Shown here one piece after another: positions 37,399 through 48,062 of a stretch of 64,000 bases of DNA. The notes under the pieces are model-generated. The model did not search any database. It had not been told where the DNA came from and was given only the letters and a program-made list of their open reading frames with translations. The translations under genes were made by a program, and so were the position numbers. The DNA is from SAR202 cluster bacterium (GTDB lineage Bacteria > Chloroflexota > Dehalococcoidia > Lucifugimonadales > Lucifugimonadaceae). The stretch spans positions 1 through 64,000 of the forward strand of contig VFGU01000012.1 of the NCBI GenBank assembly GCA_009392285.1, in the 5' to 3' direction. How positions within the stretch are numbered: the stretch's first letter is position 1; the number at the start of each line of letters is the position of its first letter.

Positions 37399-38982
37399 TT
37401 ACTTGTTTTTAATTTTCGCACCCATAGAAATAGCATGCTGCACAACAGGTGTCTTGATTAAAGGGTTTTGTTCATTTTTATCCCCATTAACATTATCTTC
37501 AATAAAGATTTCAAGGTCTTTTTTGAAGAAGTTATTTATGGCGCTTTGGACTTTTTCTTTAACTTTCCCATTTTTTATTTCATTTAAGAAATTTTGTTTC
37601 ATAGTATTGCTTTTAAAGGTAAGAAAAATCTTGTCTCCATTAACTTCTGGCAATACAGACTTTAACAGCCCCCCTAAGAAGTATTTGTCTCCTTTTTCTC
37701 GCCTCAATGCCGAGCACACATTGTCCCATTCCTCTTTTAATAAAGACTTTTCGGGTGCCACATTTTCTTGAACCACTGGCTCTGAAGGCGCAGACTTTTC
37801 GGGTGCCACATTTTCTTGAACCACTGGCTCTGAAGGCGCAGACTTTTCGGGTGCCACATTTTCTTGAACCACTGGCTCTGAAGGCGCAGACTTTTCGATT
37901 AAACAGGCATCAAGTATTGCAATCTCTAAGCTTATAGGCGGGTGTTCATTGGAAGGAATATCAGAATTTAAAATAACAGATGTCACTGCGCCAAGAGTCT
38001 CTAGGGAGTATTTTTTTGACAGTCCCGAATATTTGCTGATTGTGTGCTCTGTTTCTTCAAGTAAAGCAGACAGGCCATTTTTTGTATATATAAGACCTCT
38101 AAGATCTTTTAGTAATCTGTCTTTTATCATTTTAGGGTCAATGCCGTTATTAACCTCACTTTGAATAAGTGCCAAAACCTTGTCAGTTTCTTTTTCCAGT
38201 ACCAGAGAGAGAATTTCTAATGAAGCAGAATGGGCCCCCATTCCTAAAAATTTCAGCAAGTGCTCTTCGTTTATATCCTCGTCGCCAATAGATGAAATTT
38301 GCTGTAAAAGATTTTCGGCATCCCTCAAACTTCCTGATGAATTGACAGATATAAGGTCTAGTGCAGAATTATCAATTTTGATTTTTTCTTCTTTAGCAAT
38401 AACAGACAAGTGATTTGAAATTTCTCTGTGATTTATTCTCTTAAAATCAAACCTCTGGCACCTGGAAATTATTGTTAGAGGCAATGAGTCTGCTTCTGTT
38501 GTTGCAAGTATAATCACCACATTTTGCGGGGGCTCTTCTAGCAACTTTAGAAAAGCTTGTTGTGCTGCACCCGTAAGACCATGAGCTTCGTCAATTATAT
38601 AAACTTTTTTTGAACCCATGTTCGGGGCATACATTGCTTTATCTTTAATATCTCTTATGTTGTCTATAGTTCTATTTGAGGCAGCATCAATTTCAATTAA
38701 ATCAATCATTTTACCCGCATTAATAGATGTGCAAACTTCACAAAATTCTCTTTTTCCAGGCTCCTGCATAGTGCAATTAGGAGATTCGGGGCAGTTTAAT
38801 GCTTTAGCCAATACTCTTGCGGTTGTAGTTTTGCCCACGCCTCTAGGCCCCGCAAAAAGGTACGCATGGCTTGTTCTAGATTGGTCAATGGAGTTTTTAA
38901 GGGTCTGTGTTATGTGCCCTTGGTCAACAATTTCACTAAATGTTAAAGGCCTCCATTTTTGATATAAAACTCTATTATCCAT
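37399..38982 (-). CDS. dnaX: DNA polymerase III subunit gamma/tau
   Basis: The clamp-loader ATPase has Walker A GPRGVGKTTTAR (45-56), a Cys4 zinc module (Cys64, 70, 81, 84), the DEAH box VYIIDEAHGL (about 127) and the arginine-finger region. After domain III, residues about 366-413 are three exact 16-residue repeats of SAPSEPVVQENVAPEK that form a flexible linker before the C-terminal tau-like domain. The length of 527 residues is moderate. The ATG overlaps the ybeY stop as TAATG. I saw no convincing frameshift signal for a separate gamma form. Confidence 0.96.
   Translation of the reverse strand: MDNRVLYQKWRPLTFSEIVDQGHITQTLKNSIDQSRTSHAYLFAGPRGVGKTTTARVLAKALNCPESPNCTMQEPGKREFCEVCTSINAGKMIDLIEIDAASNRTIDNIRDIKDKAMYAPNMGSKKVYIIDEAHGLTGAAQQAFLKLLEEPPQNVVIILATTEADSLPLTIISRCQRFDFKRINHREISNHLSVIAKEEKIKIDNSALDLISVNSSGSLRDAENLLQQISSIGDEDINEEHLLKFLGMGAHSASLEILSLVLEKETDKVLALIQSEVNNGIDPKMIKDRLLKDLRGLIYTKNGLSALLEETEHTISKYSGLSKKYSLETLGAVTSVILNSDIPSNEHPPISLEIAILDACLIEKSAPSEPVVQENVAPEKSAPSEPVVQENVAPEKSAPSEPVVQENVAPEKSLLKEEWDNVCSALRREKGDKYFLGGLLKSVLPEVNGDKIFLTFKSNTMKQNFLNEIKNGKVKEKVQSAINNFFKKDLEIFIEDNVNGDKNEQNPLIKTPVVQHAISMGAKIKNK
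37745..37897 (-). repeat. 48-base tandem repeat inside dnaX, 3.2 copies
   Basis: The 48-base unit (GACTTTTCGGGTGCCACATT at its start on the plus strand) occurs at 37745-37792, 37793-37840 and 37841-37888, then continues for 9 bases. The copies appear identical. In frame it encodes a 16-residue Pro/Glu/Val-rich linker. Exact identity implies recent duplication and probable copy-number variation between strains, or possible assembly miscounting. Confidence 0.95.
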
Positions 38983-39494
38983 TATCTGCTTTCTAATGAT
39001 AGTTTAGCCTTTATGTGATCTAATTTTAAGTGCTTAATAATTTCAACAGTTTTTATAAACATTTTTTGTCTCATTTTTTTATTTTTATGGTCATACCCGA
39101 GAAGATGTAAAACTCCATGAGCAAGAATAATATTTAATTCTAATTGAATCCCAGTTTTAAAGGTTTTTGCCTGATCTTTTATTTTAGGGAAAGATATGAA
39201 TATATCTCCTAAGTGCTTGAGGTTTTGGTAATTATCAAAATTTTTATCGGTTAGTTTTCCCTCTTTCCAATTGCTGTTAAATGGAAATGCTAAAACATCA
39301 GTTGTCTCGTTTTTACCTAAAAAACTGCCGTTGAGTTCTTTTAGTTTTTCATTAGATGTTATTGATAAAGAAACCGATTCATCAAAATTATTTAAAGCCC
39401 CACACTTAACAGAAGATATTATGCAGTCCTTCATACTTCTTTTGCTGACTCTTTTTTTAAAATCTGAGTCGATATCAATTAAAATCTTGCTCAT
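38982..39494 (-). CDS. ybeY: Endoribonuclease YbeY
   Basis: The 170-residue metalloprotein takes part in 16S rRNA 3'-end maturation and ribosome quality control. The zinc motif HGVLHLLGYDH (HxxxHxxGxDH, about residues 125-135) is complete, and ETTDVLAFPF is the usual upstream motif. The stop overlaps dnaX, and the ATG overlaps the stop of the upstream hypothetical gene as ATGA. Pairing with era or phoH, frequent elsewhere, is not seen. Confidence 0.92.
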   Translation of the reverse strand: MSKILIDIDSDFKKRVSKRSMKDCIISSVKCGALNNFDESVSLSITSNEKLKELNGSFLGKNETTDVLAFPFNSNWKEGKLTDKNFDNYQNLKHLGDIFISFPKIKDQAKTFKTGIQLELNIILAHGVLHLLGYDHKNKKMRQKMFIKTVEIIKHLKLDHIKAKLSLESR

Positions 39495-39814
39495 TGCTTT
39501 AAGCCAACTATTAAATTCGCCTCTTCTTTAATTATTTTGTATTTTGAGGTTAGCAACATCATTTGCTTATTGTATTCTGATATTTCATTAAGTTCGTCAA
39601 GGCATTGCCTAATATAAAAATTTATTTCTTTTCTATCGAACCTTTTAACCTCCAAGTATGTTATGAAGTTTATTAAATTAGGTATTACAATTTCAGATAG
39701 CGTTGTTTTTATTGAGTGGTTTTTGATCGAATAGGACAGCATCTCGGTTTCAAGCAATACTTCTTTTGCTTCTTGTATGTAACTATCAAGTCTTTTAGAA
39801 TTTACTTCATTCAT
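39491..39814 (-). CDS. Small alpha-helical hypothetical protein upstream of ybeY
   Basis: A 107-residue protein beginning MNEVNSKRLDSYIQEAKEVL and continuing as heptad-like helices (IPNLINFITYLEVKRFDRKE, LDELNEISEYNKQMMLL); no family is recognised. I choose ATG 39812-39814. A longer frame to 39910 would overlap the divergent rhaM gene and lacks support. The stop overlaps the ybeY ATG as ATGA, so it is coupled to the repair/replication unit and may start it. Confidence 0.6.
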   Translation of the reverse strand: MNEVNSKRLDSYIQEAKEVLLETEMLSYSIKNHSIKTTLSEIVIPNLINFITYLEVKRFDRKEINFYIRQCLDELNEISEYNKQMMLLTSKYKIIKEEANLIVGLKQ

Positions 39815-39844
39815 AATATAGAAATTGTTTAAGGGGTATTTTAC

Positions 39845-40168
39845 ATGAAAAGAGTAGGTTTTATTTTTAAGATAAAAGAGGCCAAGATTGATGAGTACAA
39901 AAAACATCATAGGGCAGTTTGGCCTGAGATGCTAGAGGCACTAAGGAAAAATGGATGGAGAAATTATTCCATCTTTTTAAAGCCAGACGGAACCTTGTTC
40001 GGGTATTTTGAGGCCACCACAAGTTTTCAAGATTCGCTTGAAGGTATGGCAAAAGAAGAAATCAATTCAAAGTGGCAGGAATTTATGAAACCCTACTTTG
40101 AAGATATTAATGAAAATAGACCAGATGAGTCTATGATGGAATTAGAAGAAGTTTTTCATACTGACTAA
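39845..40168 (+). CDS. rhaM: L-rhamnose mutarotase
   Basis: The 107-residue protein matches RhaM: MKRVGFIFKIKEAKIDEYKKHH (split: RVGFIFKIKE, DEYKKHHRAVWPEML), then NGWRNYSIFL and FGYFEA. The Tyr/His/Trp of the first helix region (about residues 18-26) form the active site of known RhaM. It converts alpha- and beta-L-rhamnose (and other deoxysugars). AAGGGG stands 8 bases before the ATG. It is not in a rhamnose operon here, but a rhamnonate-dehydratase-like gene lies 7 kb away. It is convergent with gyrB. Confidence 0.88.
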   Translation: MKRVGFIFKIKEAKIDEYKKHHRAVWPEMLEALRKNGWRNYSIFLKPDGTLFGYFEATTSFQDSLEGMAKEEINSKWQEFMKPYFEDINENRPDESMMELEEVFHTD

Positions 40169-40172
40169 CAAA

Positions 40173-42677
<2,505 letters not shown>

Positions 42678-42750
42678 TTAAATATTCATTATTTATTATA
42701 TAATTATCCCAACTACAAATCCTTTAAAACTGCAGAAAAAATAATAGAAA

Positions 42751-43740
42751 ATGATTAGCAAAGATAAACAGTTATTAATGTTAACCCGCATGATGAGAAT
42801 TCGTTTATTTGAATCTGCCTTAATAGAGTGCCAAAAGTTAGGAGAAATTGTAGGCAGCCTTCATACTTATATTGGAGAAGAAGCAGTAGCGGTAGGTGCT
42901 TGCGTAGCACTGAACGATGATGATTATATTGCCGGAAACCATCGCTCTCATGGGCACCCTATAGCTAAAGGCGGAGATATTAATAAGGCTATGGCGGAAA
43001 TATTTGGTAAGCGAGATGGTTATTGCAAGGGAAAAGGAGGATCAATGCACTTGGCTGATTTTTCTATAGGCATACTTGGAGAGTCAGGGATAGTTGCCTC
43101 TTCAGTCCCAGTTGCAACAGGCGCAGCTTTAGCCTCAAAATTAAAGAACGAAGATTTTATATCTTTAGTTTTTTTTGGAGATGGTGCTTCAAATCAAGGC
43201 GCCTGCCACGAATCTATGAATCTGGCTGCCTTATGGAAACTTCCAGTAATATTTGTTTGTGAAAATAATCAGTTTGCCGTTACTACCTCATATAAAGATT
43301 CTGTTTCAGTAGATCATATATCTGATAGAGCATCTGCATATGGAATTCCAGGGGTGTTAGTAGATGGGCAAGATGCTCTGGCAATGTATGAGGCTACAAG
43401 TGAGGCAGTTAATAGGGCGCGAAGTGGTCAGGGCCCAACTCTTATTGAAGGATTAACTTATAGATATGAAGATCATTCTTTGGGGTTAGCTTCAGTTCGT
43501 AGGGATCAGTCATATCGAAGCGATGAAGAAGTTGAAAAATGGAGAAAAAGAGATCCCATTGAAGTATTAAAGAGCAATATGATGAAGCAAAATATAATTA
43601 CACAAAAAGAATTTGACGAGATTGAAGAAAAAGAAAAGATCTCTGTAGAAAAAGCAGTTGATTTTGCAAGGAAAAGCCCTTTCCCTGAACCTAAAGAATT
43701 GTACGATGACCTCTTCACTGATCCAATAGAATATGCATAA
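42751..43740 (+). CDS. acoA: 2-oxo acid / acetoin dehydrogenase E1 component, alpha subunit
   Basis: The 329-residue subunit binds thiamine diphosphate through GDGASNQGACHE and ENNQFAV (about residues 143-185), and has the GNHRSHGHPIAKG and KGKGGSMHL motifs of the PdhA/AcoA family. Together with the beta subunit it decarboxylates pyruvate or cleaves acetoin and loads the acetyl group on lipoyl-E2. The downstream AcoX homologue favours acetoin or a related substrate, but PDH is not excluded. It heads an operon with E1 beta, E2 and AcoX. Confidence 0.85.
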   Translation: MISKDKQLLMLTRMMRIRLFESALIECQKLGEIVGSLHTYIGEEAVAVGACVALNDDDYIAGNHRSHGHPIAKGGDINKAMAEIFGKRDGYCKGKGGSMHLADFSIGILGESGIVASSVPVATGAALASKLKNEDFISLVFFGDGASNQGACHESMNLAALWKLPVIFVCENNQFAVTTSYKDSVSVDHISDRASAYGIPGVLVDGQDALAMYEATSEAVNRARSGQGPTLIEGLTYRYEDHSLGLASVRRDQSYRSDEEVEKWRKRDPIEVLKSNMMKQNIITQKEFDEIEEKEKISVEKAVDFARKSPFPEPKELYDDLFTDPIEYA

Positions 43741-43754
43741 ATGGAGCAAATAAA

Positions 43755-44729
43755 TTGAAAAATATTATGTATGTAGAAGCCCTCAATGAAGCCATTTTTG
43801 AAGAAATGGAAAGAGATGGTTCGGTTTACTATATGGGCGAAGATGTAAGAGCTTCAATTTATGGGGCTTCAAAAGGACTTTTTGCTGCATATGGAGAAAA
43901 CAGGGTTCTAGATACTCCTTTATCGGAAAATGGTTTTATTGGCGCAGCAGTAGGCTCAAGTTTAGTTGGGATGAGACCAATTGTAGAAACTTTAACTAGT
44001 TTTATGTGGGTTGCAATGGACCAATTAATCAGCCAGTTGGCGAAAATGAAGTACATGTTTGGAGGCCAAGCATCCTTGCCTGTAACAATTAGAGCAGTAA
44101 TGTATTATAACGGTGGAGCTGCAGCCCACCATTCTGACAGAAGTTACCCAATGTTTATGAACATGCCTGGAATAAAAGTAATTGTGCCCACTTTTCCTGA
44201 AGATGCAAAAGGCTTAATGAAAACTGCTGTAAGAGACAATGACCCTTGTATTATTTTTGAAGATGGAAATCTTGGAGGAATAAAGGGAGACGTTCCAGAT
44301 GATAAGGATGAAGAGTTTTTAATCCCGTTCGGAAAAGGTAAATTATTGAGGGAAGGAACAGATTGTACTGTTGTTGGAATAGCTGGAGGAAATATTCATG
44401 CAATAAATGCTGCAGAAAAACTGGAAAAAGATGGTATATCTGTTGAGGTAATAGATCCAAGAACACTTGTCCCGCTAGATAAAGAAATAATTTTAAAATC
44501 TGTAGAAAAAACTGGAAGATTAGTTGTTGTAGATCCGGCTCATAAAGTCTGTAGTGCTGCCAGCGAAATAATTTCAGTTGTTACTGAACAAGGTTTCTGG
44601 AACTTACAAGCTCCGCCGGCTAAAGTTGCAGCCGAACAAGTTCATATACCTTTTACTCAAGCTTTAGAGCCACTTATATTTCCAACAGAAGAAAAAATAA
44701 TGAATGCCGTGAAAGGCACTCTTGAATAG
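43755..44729 (+). CDS. acoB: 2-oxo acid / acetoin dehydrogenase E1 component, beta subunit
   Basis: The 324-residue transketolase-like subunit has YMGEDVRASIYGASKGL near residue 28 and the C-terminal transketolase domain (VVGIAGGNIHAINAAEKL, IDPRTLVPLD). The TTG start 43755 is preceded by GGAG 8 bases upstream; ATG 43767 is an alternative. It forms the E1 heterotetramer with the alpha subunit 14 bases upstream. Confidence 0.9.
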   Translation: MKNIMYVEALNEAIFEEMERDGSVYYMGEDVRASIYGASKGLFAAYGENRVLDTPLSENGFIGAAVGSSLVGMRPIVETLTSFMWVAMDQLISQLAKMKYMFGGQASLPVTIRAVMYYNGGAAAHHSDRSYPMFMNMPGIKVIVPTFPEDAKGLMKTAVRDNDPCIIFEDGNLGGIKGDVPDDKDEEFLIPFGKGKLLREGTDCTVVGIAGGNIHAINAAEKLEKDGISVEVIDPRTLVPLDKEIILKSVEKTGRLVVVDPAHKVCSAASEIISVVTEQGFWNLQAPPAKVAAEQVHIPFTQALEPLIFPTEEKIMNAVKGTLE

Positions 44730-44737
44730 AGGTACTC

Positions 44738-45886
44738 ATGGCTACTAATGTATATCTTCCACAATGGGGCATGGGCATGAATGATGCAACAATTATAAAG
44801 TGGCTGATAAAAGAAGGTGACCTAGTTAAAAAGGGCGATCAATTAGTAGAAGTAGAATCATCTAAGGTTAATGCAGAGATAGAAAGCCCAGAATCTGGAA
44901 CAATCGGTAAAATATTCTATGAAGAAGGCCAAGTAGCAAAGGTTGGAGAAATTTTAGCAATCATTCTTGGCGAAGGTGAGTCTTTGCCACAAGAAGCAAA
45001 TACTGAATCTGCCAAACAAGAAATTTCTGAAACTAGTGAACCAAAAGCAACAAAAAAAGTAAAAGTATCTGTTCAAATCACACCTATAGCAAGAAAGTTA
45101 GCAAAAGAATTAAATTTGGACATATCTTTAATTAAAGGGACTGGCCCAAATGGAAGAATAGTAGATAGTGATGTTAGAAGTTTTAATTTAGATACCAATA
45201 AGTCTTCAGAGGCATCTGCAAGCGTTTCTGGAATAAGAAAAGTAATAGCTACAAGAATGGCCCAAAGCAATGAGATTCCTGCAGTTACATTGGTGTCAAA
45301 AGTTGTATTAGACAAATTTAATAACTATCAAAAAACCCTAGTTACTGAATGGAGGAAAGATAAAATCAGGCCAACATCTCAGGATTTATTAATAAAGTGT
45401 CTAAGTAATGCAATTGAGAAACACCCTATATTTAACTCTCATTATGTTAATGATGAAATAAAAACTTTTAAAGAGATAAATATAGGTTATGCTTTTGCCT
45501 CAAAACAAGGCTTAGTGGTTCCTGTAATAAGAAATACAGAAAAGAAACCAATAATTGAAATAGCGAAGAAGATTAGGGAGTATTCAAAAATAGAGAAAAC
45601 TGGATTTAAGCCTGAACATTTTAGCAACGGAACATTTTCAATTACAAATCTTTCTTCCACAGTAGTTGATTATTTTGATCCTTTAATTAACCCCCCTCAA
45701 GTAGGAATTTTAGGAATAGGGAGGGCCTCAAACGAGCCATTTGTTGAGCAAGGAAAATTGAAAGAAAGAAAAATTACGTACATTAGCCTTACCTTTGATC
45801 ATAGAGTTGTGGATGGTTACCCTGCCGCAAAGTTTTTAGAAGAAATAATAAAAAATATTATGGAACCTTCCAACATTGATGGATAG
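44738..45886 (+). CDS. acoC: Dihydrolipoamide acyltransferase (E2)
   Basis: The 382-residue protein has one lipoyl domain (1-80) with the lipoyl Lys in VESSKVNAE (Lys43), a peripheral-subunit-binding domain (ITPIARKLAKEL..GPNGRIVDSDV, about 111-145) and the catalytic acyltransferase domain with FDHRVVDGYPAAKFL (about 352-366), including the His and Asp-Gly of the active site. A single lipoyl domain is compact. It follows E1 beta by 8 bases and overlaps the next gene. LpdA at 24.7 kb could be its E3. Confidence 0.93.
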   Translation: MATNVYLPQWGMGMNDATIIKWLIKEGDLVKKGDQLVEVESSKVNAEIESPESGTIGKIFYEEGQVAKVGEILAIILGEGESLPQEANTESAKQEISETSEPKATKKVKVSVQITPIARKLAKELNLDISLIKGTGPNGRIVDSDVRSFNLDTNKSSEASASVSGIRKVIATRMAQSNEIPAVTLVSKVVLDKFNNYQKTLVTEWRKDKIRPTSQDLLIKCLSNAIEKHPIFNSHYVNDEIKTFKEINIGYAFASKQGLVVPVIRNTEKKPIIEIAKKIREYSKIEKTGFKPEHFSNGTFSITNLSSTVVDYFDPLINPPQVGILGIGRASNEPFVEQGKLKERKITYISLTFDHRVVDGYPAAKFLEEIIKNIMEPSNIDG

Positions 45887-46862
45887 TAAAGACAGAGATT
45901 TTTCATCTGTAGGAATAATTGCAAATCCTTTGTCCGGAAAAGATATAAGAAGGTTGGTTGCAAGCGCCTCAGTGGTATCGACACATATGAAATCCAATGA
46001 GATTTTAAAATTATATGCTGGGCTGGTTGCCTATGGGATTAAGAAAGTTTATGTTATGCCTGATTATAGTGACATTTCTAGGCGAGCAAGAGAACAATAT
46101 TCAGAAAAAATTGAAACAATTTTAATAAATACAAATATATTAGATGCAGAAGAAACTACAATTAGAGCCGCCAAAAAAATGGAAGCAAATAAAGTAGGGT
46201 GCATAATTGTTTTTGGTGGTGACGGAACATGCAGATTGGTTTCAAAGCACATAAATACAACCCCTATTCTCCCAGTTTCAACTGGAACTAATAATTTATT
46301 TCCTTTGAATTTAGAAGGGACGGTTGTTGGGATTGCGGCAGCAAAATTTTGCTTATTAAAAAATATTAAAAAATATTGCACAAGAGAAAAAAAATTAGAG
46401 ATTTATGATGGCAATAATTTAATTGATTCATCTTTGGTGGATGTTGTTATTACTAAAACCCCATATATTGGCTCTAGAGCAATTTGGGACATAAAAAATA
46501 TTGACGAACTCTTTATAGCTAAAATTAGTCATGAAGGAATAGGCTTTTCTTCAATTGGCTATTCTTTATTAAAAAAGGATTTAGATTTTAATAAAGGCAT
46601 TCATATTACATTGGGTGAAAACGACTATAATAACCCTCAAAAAATAATGTCAGCAATAGCTCCTGGAAAAATTGAAGAAATAGAAATTCAAGGCTGGAAA
46701 GAATTTGATAATAATAATGAAATTGCTGTTAAATTATCTTCAGGGACAGTAGCATTAGACGGGGAGAGAACCATAGAATTTAGTTCTTCTCAAAAGATAA
46801 GTGTTAAATTAAATATAGAGGGCCCTTATTGCCTAAAAGTAAAGGAAATATTATCAACTTAG
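45879..46862 (+). CDS. acoX: AcoX-like ATP-NAD kinase-family protein
   Basis: The protein of about 327 residues has the NAD/diacylglycerol-kinase-type motif FGGDGTCRLV (about 112-121) and PVSTGTNNLFP, the pattern of the AcoX branch found in acetoin-degradation operons. The function of AcoX is not established; binding of NAD or a nucleotide is inferred from the fold. ATG 45879 overlaps the E2 stop; TTG 45876 directly before it is possible. Its presence is the main reason to call the complex acetoin-dehydrogenase-like. Confidence 0.8.
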   Translation: MDSKDRDFSSVGIIANPLSGKDIRRLVASASVVSTHMKSNEILKLYAGLVAYGIKKVYVMPDYSDISRRAREQYSEKIETILINTNILDAEETTIRAAKKMEANKVGCIIVFGGDGTCRLVSKHINTTPILPVSTGTNNLFPLNLEGTVVGIAAAKFCLLKNIKKYCTREKKLEIYDGNNLIDSSLVDVVITKTPYIGSRAIWDIKNIDELFIAKISHEGIGFSSIGYSLLKKDLDFNKGIHITLGENDYNNPQKIMSAIAPGKIEEIEIQGWKEFDNNNEIAVKLSSGTVALDGERTIEFSSSQKISVKLNIEGPYCLKVKEILST

Positions 46863-47653
46863 AATCAAAAATTTGTATACAAGCAGTTGAAAAGGCCGGA
46901 AAGAAATTAAAAAATTTTCAAGAGAATAATATTATTTCTGGCATCAAAAAATGGAATAAGCATGAGGCAGGTTTGGTAACCGAAGCAGATTTGCTATCAG
47001 AAAAAATTATATTGGAAACAATAAAATCTCAATCTTCATTCCCTATACTTTCAGAAGAGGCTTCAGAAGAATTTTCTTTTTCTAAAGATAATGAAAATTT
47101 TTGGGCTGTAGATCCGCTTTGTGGCACAGTCCCTTTTAGCAATTCTATGGAAACCTGGGGTTTAACTGTATCTTTCTTTTCGTCTGACAATTCTTCAGTT
47201 GGAGCAATTATGTGCCCTTCTTCAGACGAAATTATCTATTGCGATGAAAAAAAAGTATATAAGAATGGTGCTATTTTTAACCCAAAATCTCATTTTCCTG
47301 AAATTGAAGACATGACAGTATGTTTGGAAATAGAATCGGGCAGAAATTGGGTAGACTTATTTAAAGATAAGCTAGACTGGGTGAGGAATTTCTCCTATGT
47401 GAATTCTTTTGCTTCTGCGGTTTACCCTGGCTCCCAGATAATTCAAGGAAATCTCCCCATTATGGCTATTTATAAAATTTCTATTGAACATGTTGGAGCA
47501 TTAATGGCAATCGGTGATAAGTTGGGGATCAAATCAACTGATCTTGAAGGAAATGATTTAAGTGTGAATGATTTTAAAAATAAAATTCCCGAGTGGTTCT
47601 TGTATGGATGGCCTTATGCTCATAGCAAATTAATGGATAAAATAGGAAAATAA
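46829..47653 (+). CDS. Inositol-monophosphatase-family protein with altered active site
   Basis: The 274-residue protein has the family layout: GLVTEADLLSEK (about 50), ILSEEASEEF (about 73) and WAVDPLCGTVPFSNS (about 91-105). The normal signature DPxDGTxNF is DPLCGT, so the second aspartate is Cys, and the C-terminal WDxAA metal motif reads IEHVGALMA. Glu and the first Asp remain. Catalysis on sugar phosphates is therefore uncertain; a modified metal site or a non-enzymatic role is possible. It starts at TTG 46829 inside the acoX end with GAGGG upstream, which makes it part of the operon. Confidence 0.7.
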   Translation: MPKSKGNIINLESKICIQAVEKAGKKLKNFQENNIISGIKKWNKHEAGLVTEADLLSEKIILETIKSQSSFPILSEEASEEFSFSKDNENFWAVDPLCGTVPFSNSMETWGLTVSFFSSDNSSVGAIMCPSSDEIIYCDEKKVYKNGAIFNPKSHFPEIEDMTVCLEIESGRNWVDLFKDKLDWVRNFSYVNSFASAVYPGSQIIQGNLPIMAIYKISIEHVGALMAIGDKLGIKSTDLEGNDLSVNDFKNKIPEWFLYGWPYAHSKLMDKIGK

Positions 47654-47672
47654 GATAAAAGAGAGGAAACAA

Positions 47673-48062
47673 ATGTACAAGATTAATCACATACATATTA
47701 AAAGTAATGACCCTGAGACTGATGCTAATTGGTTTGTTAAGGCATTTAATTTCAAGATAACGAGTGACGAGGTTCGTGCGGTCGGAGATAGATTTATTTC
47801 ATGTGAAAGTGAAGATGGATTGCGGGTGAATATTTCCGGTGAAAGAACAAATGAAAAATTAGGGCCCAGTGACTCTGACCCTCACTACGGGCTAGAGCAT
47901 TTTGGGTTTGACTCTTCTGATATAAATGCAGACATATCTAGGTTAGAGAGTATAGGGGCAGTTTTGGCTGAAGGACCTATTGAGCAACCAAATGGGATGC
48001 AGATAGCATTTATAAAGACTCCTGGCAATGTAAGACTTGAATTAATTCAGTGGCCGGACTAA
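47673..48062 (+). CDS. VOC-superfamily (glyoxalase-like) protein
   Basis: A 129-residue protein with two beta-alpha-beta-beta-beta repeats: INHIHIKSNDPETDANWF at the start, EHFGFDSSDINADISRLESIG in the middle and VRLELIQWP at the end. His in the first strand and Glu in LELIQ are likely metal ligands. It may be a lyase, isomerase or dioxygenase-type enzyme; the substrate is unknown. GAGAGGAAAC precedes the ATG. The 3' end overlaps uxuA by 4 bases. Confidence 0.8.
   Translation: MYKINHIHIKSNDPETDANWFVKAFNFKITSDEVRAVGDRFISCESEDGLRVNISGERTNEKLGPSDSDPHYGLEHFGFDSSDINADISRLESIGAVLAEGPIEQPNGMQIAFIKTPGNVRLELIQWPD

Noticed and set aside
37745-37897. Possible CRISPR array
   Set aside because: The units are head-to-tail without spacers and are in frame with dnaX.
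37707-37937. Plus-strand frame with repeated TFRVPHFLEPLALKAQ
   Set aside because: Complement of the dnaX 48-base repeat.
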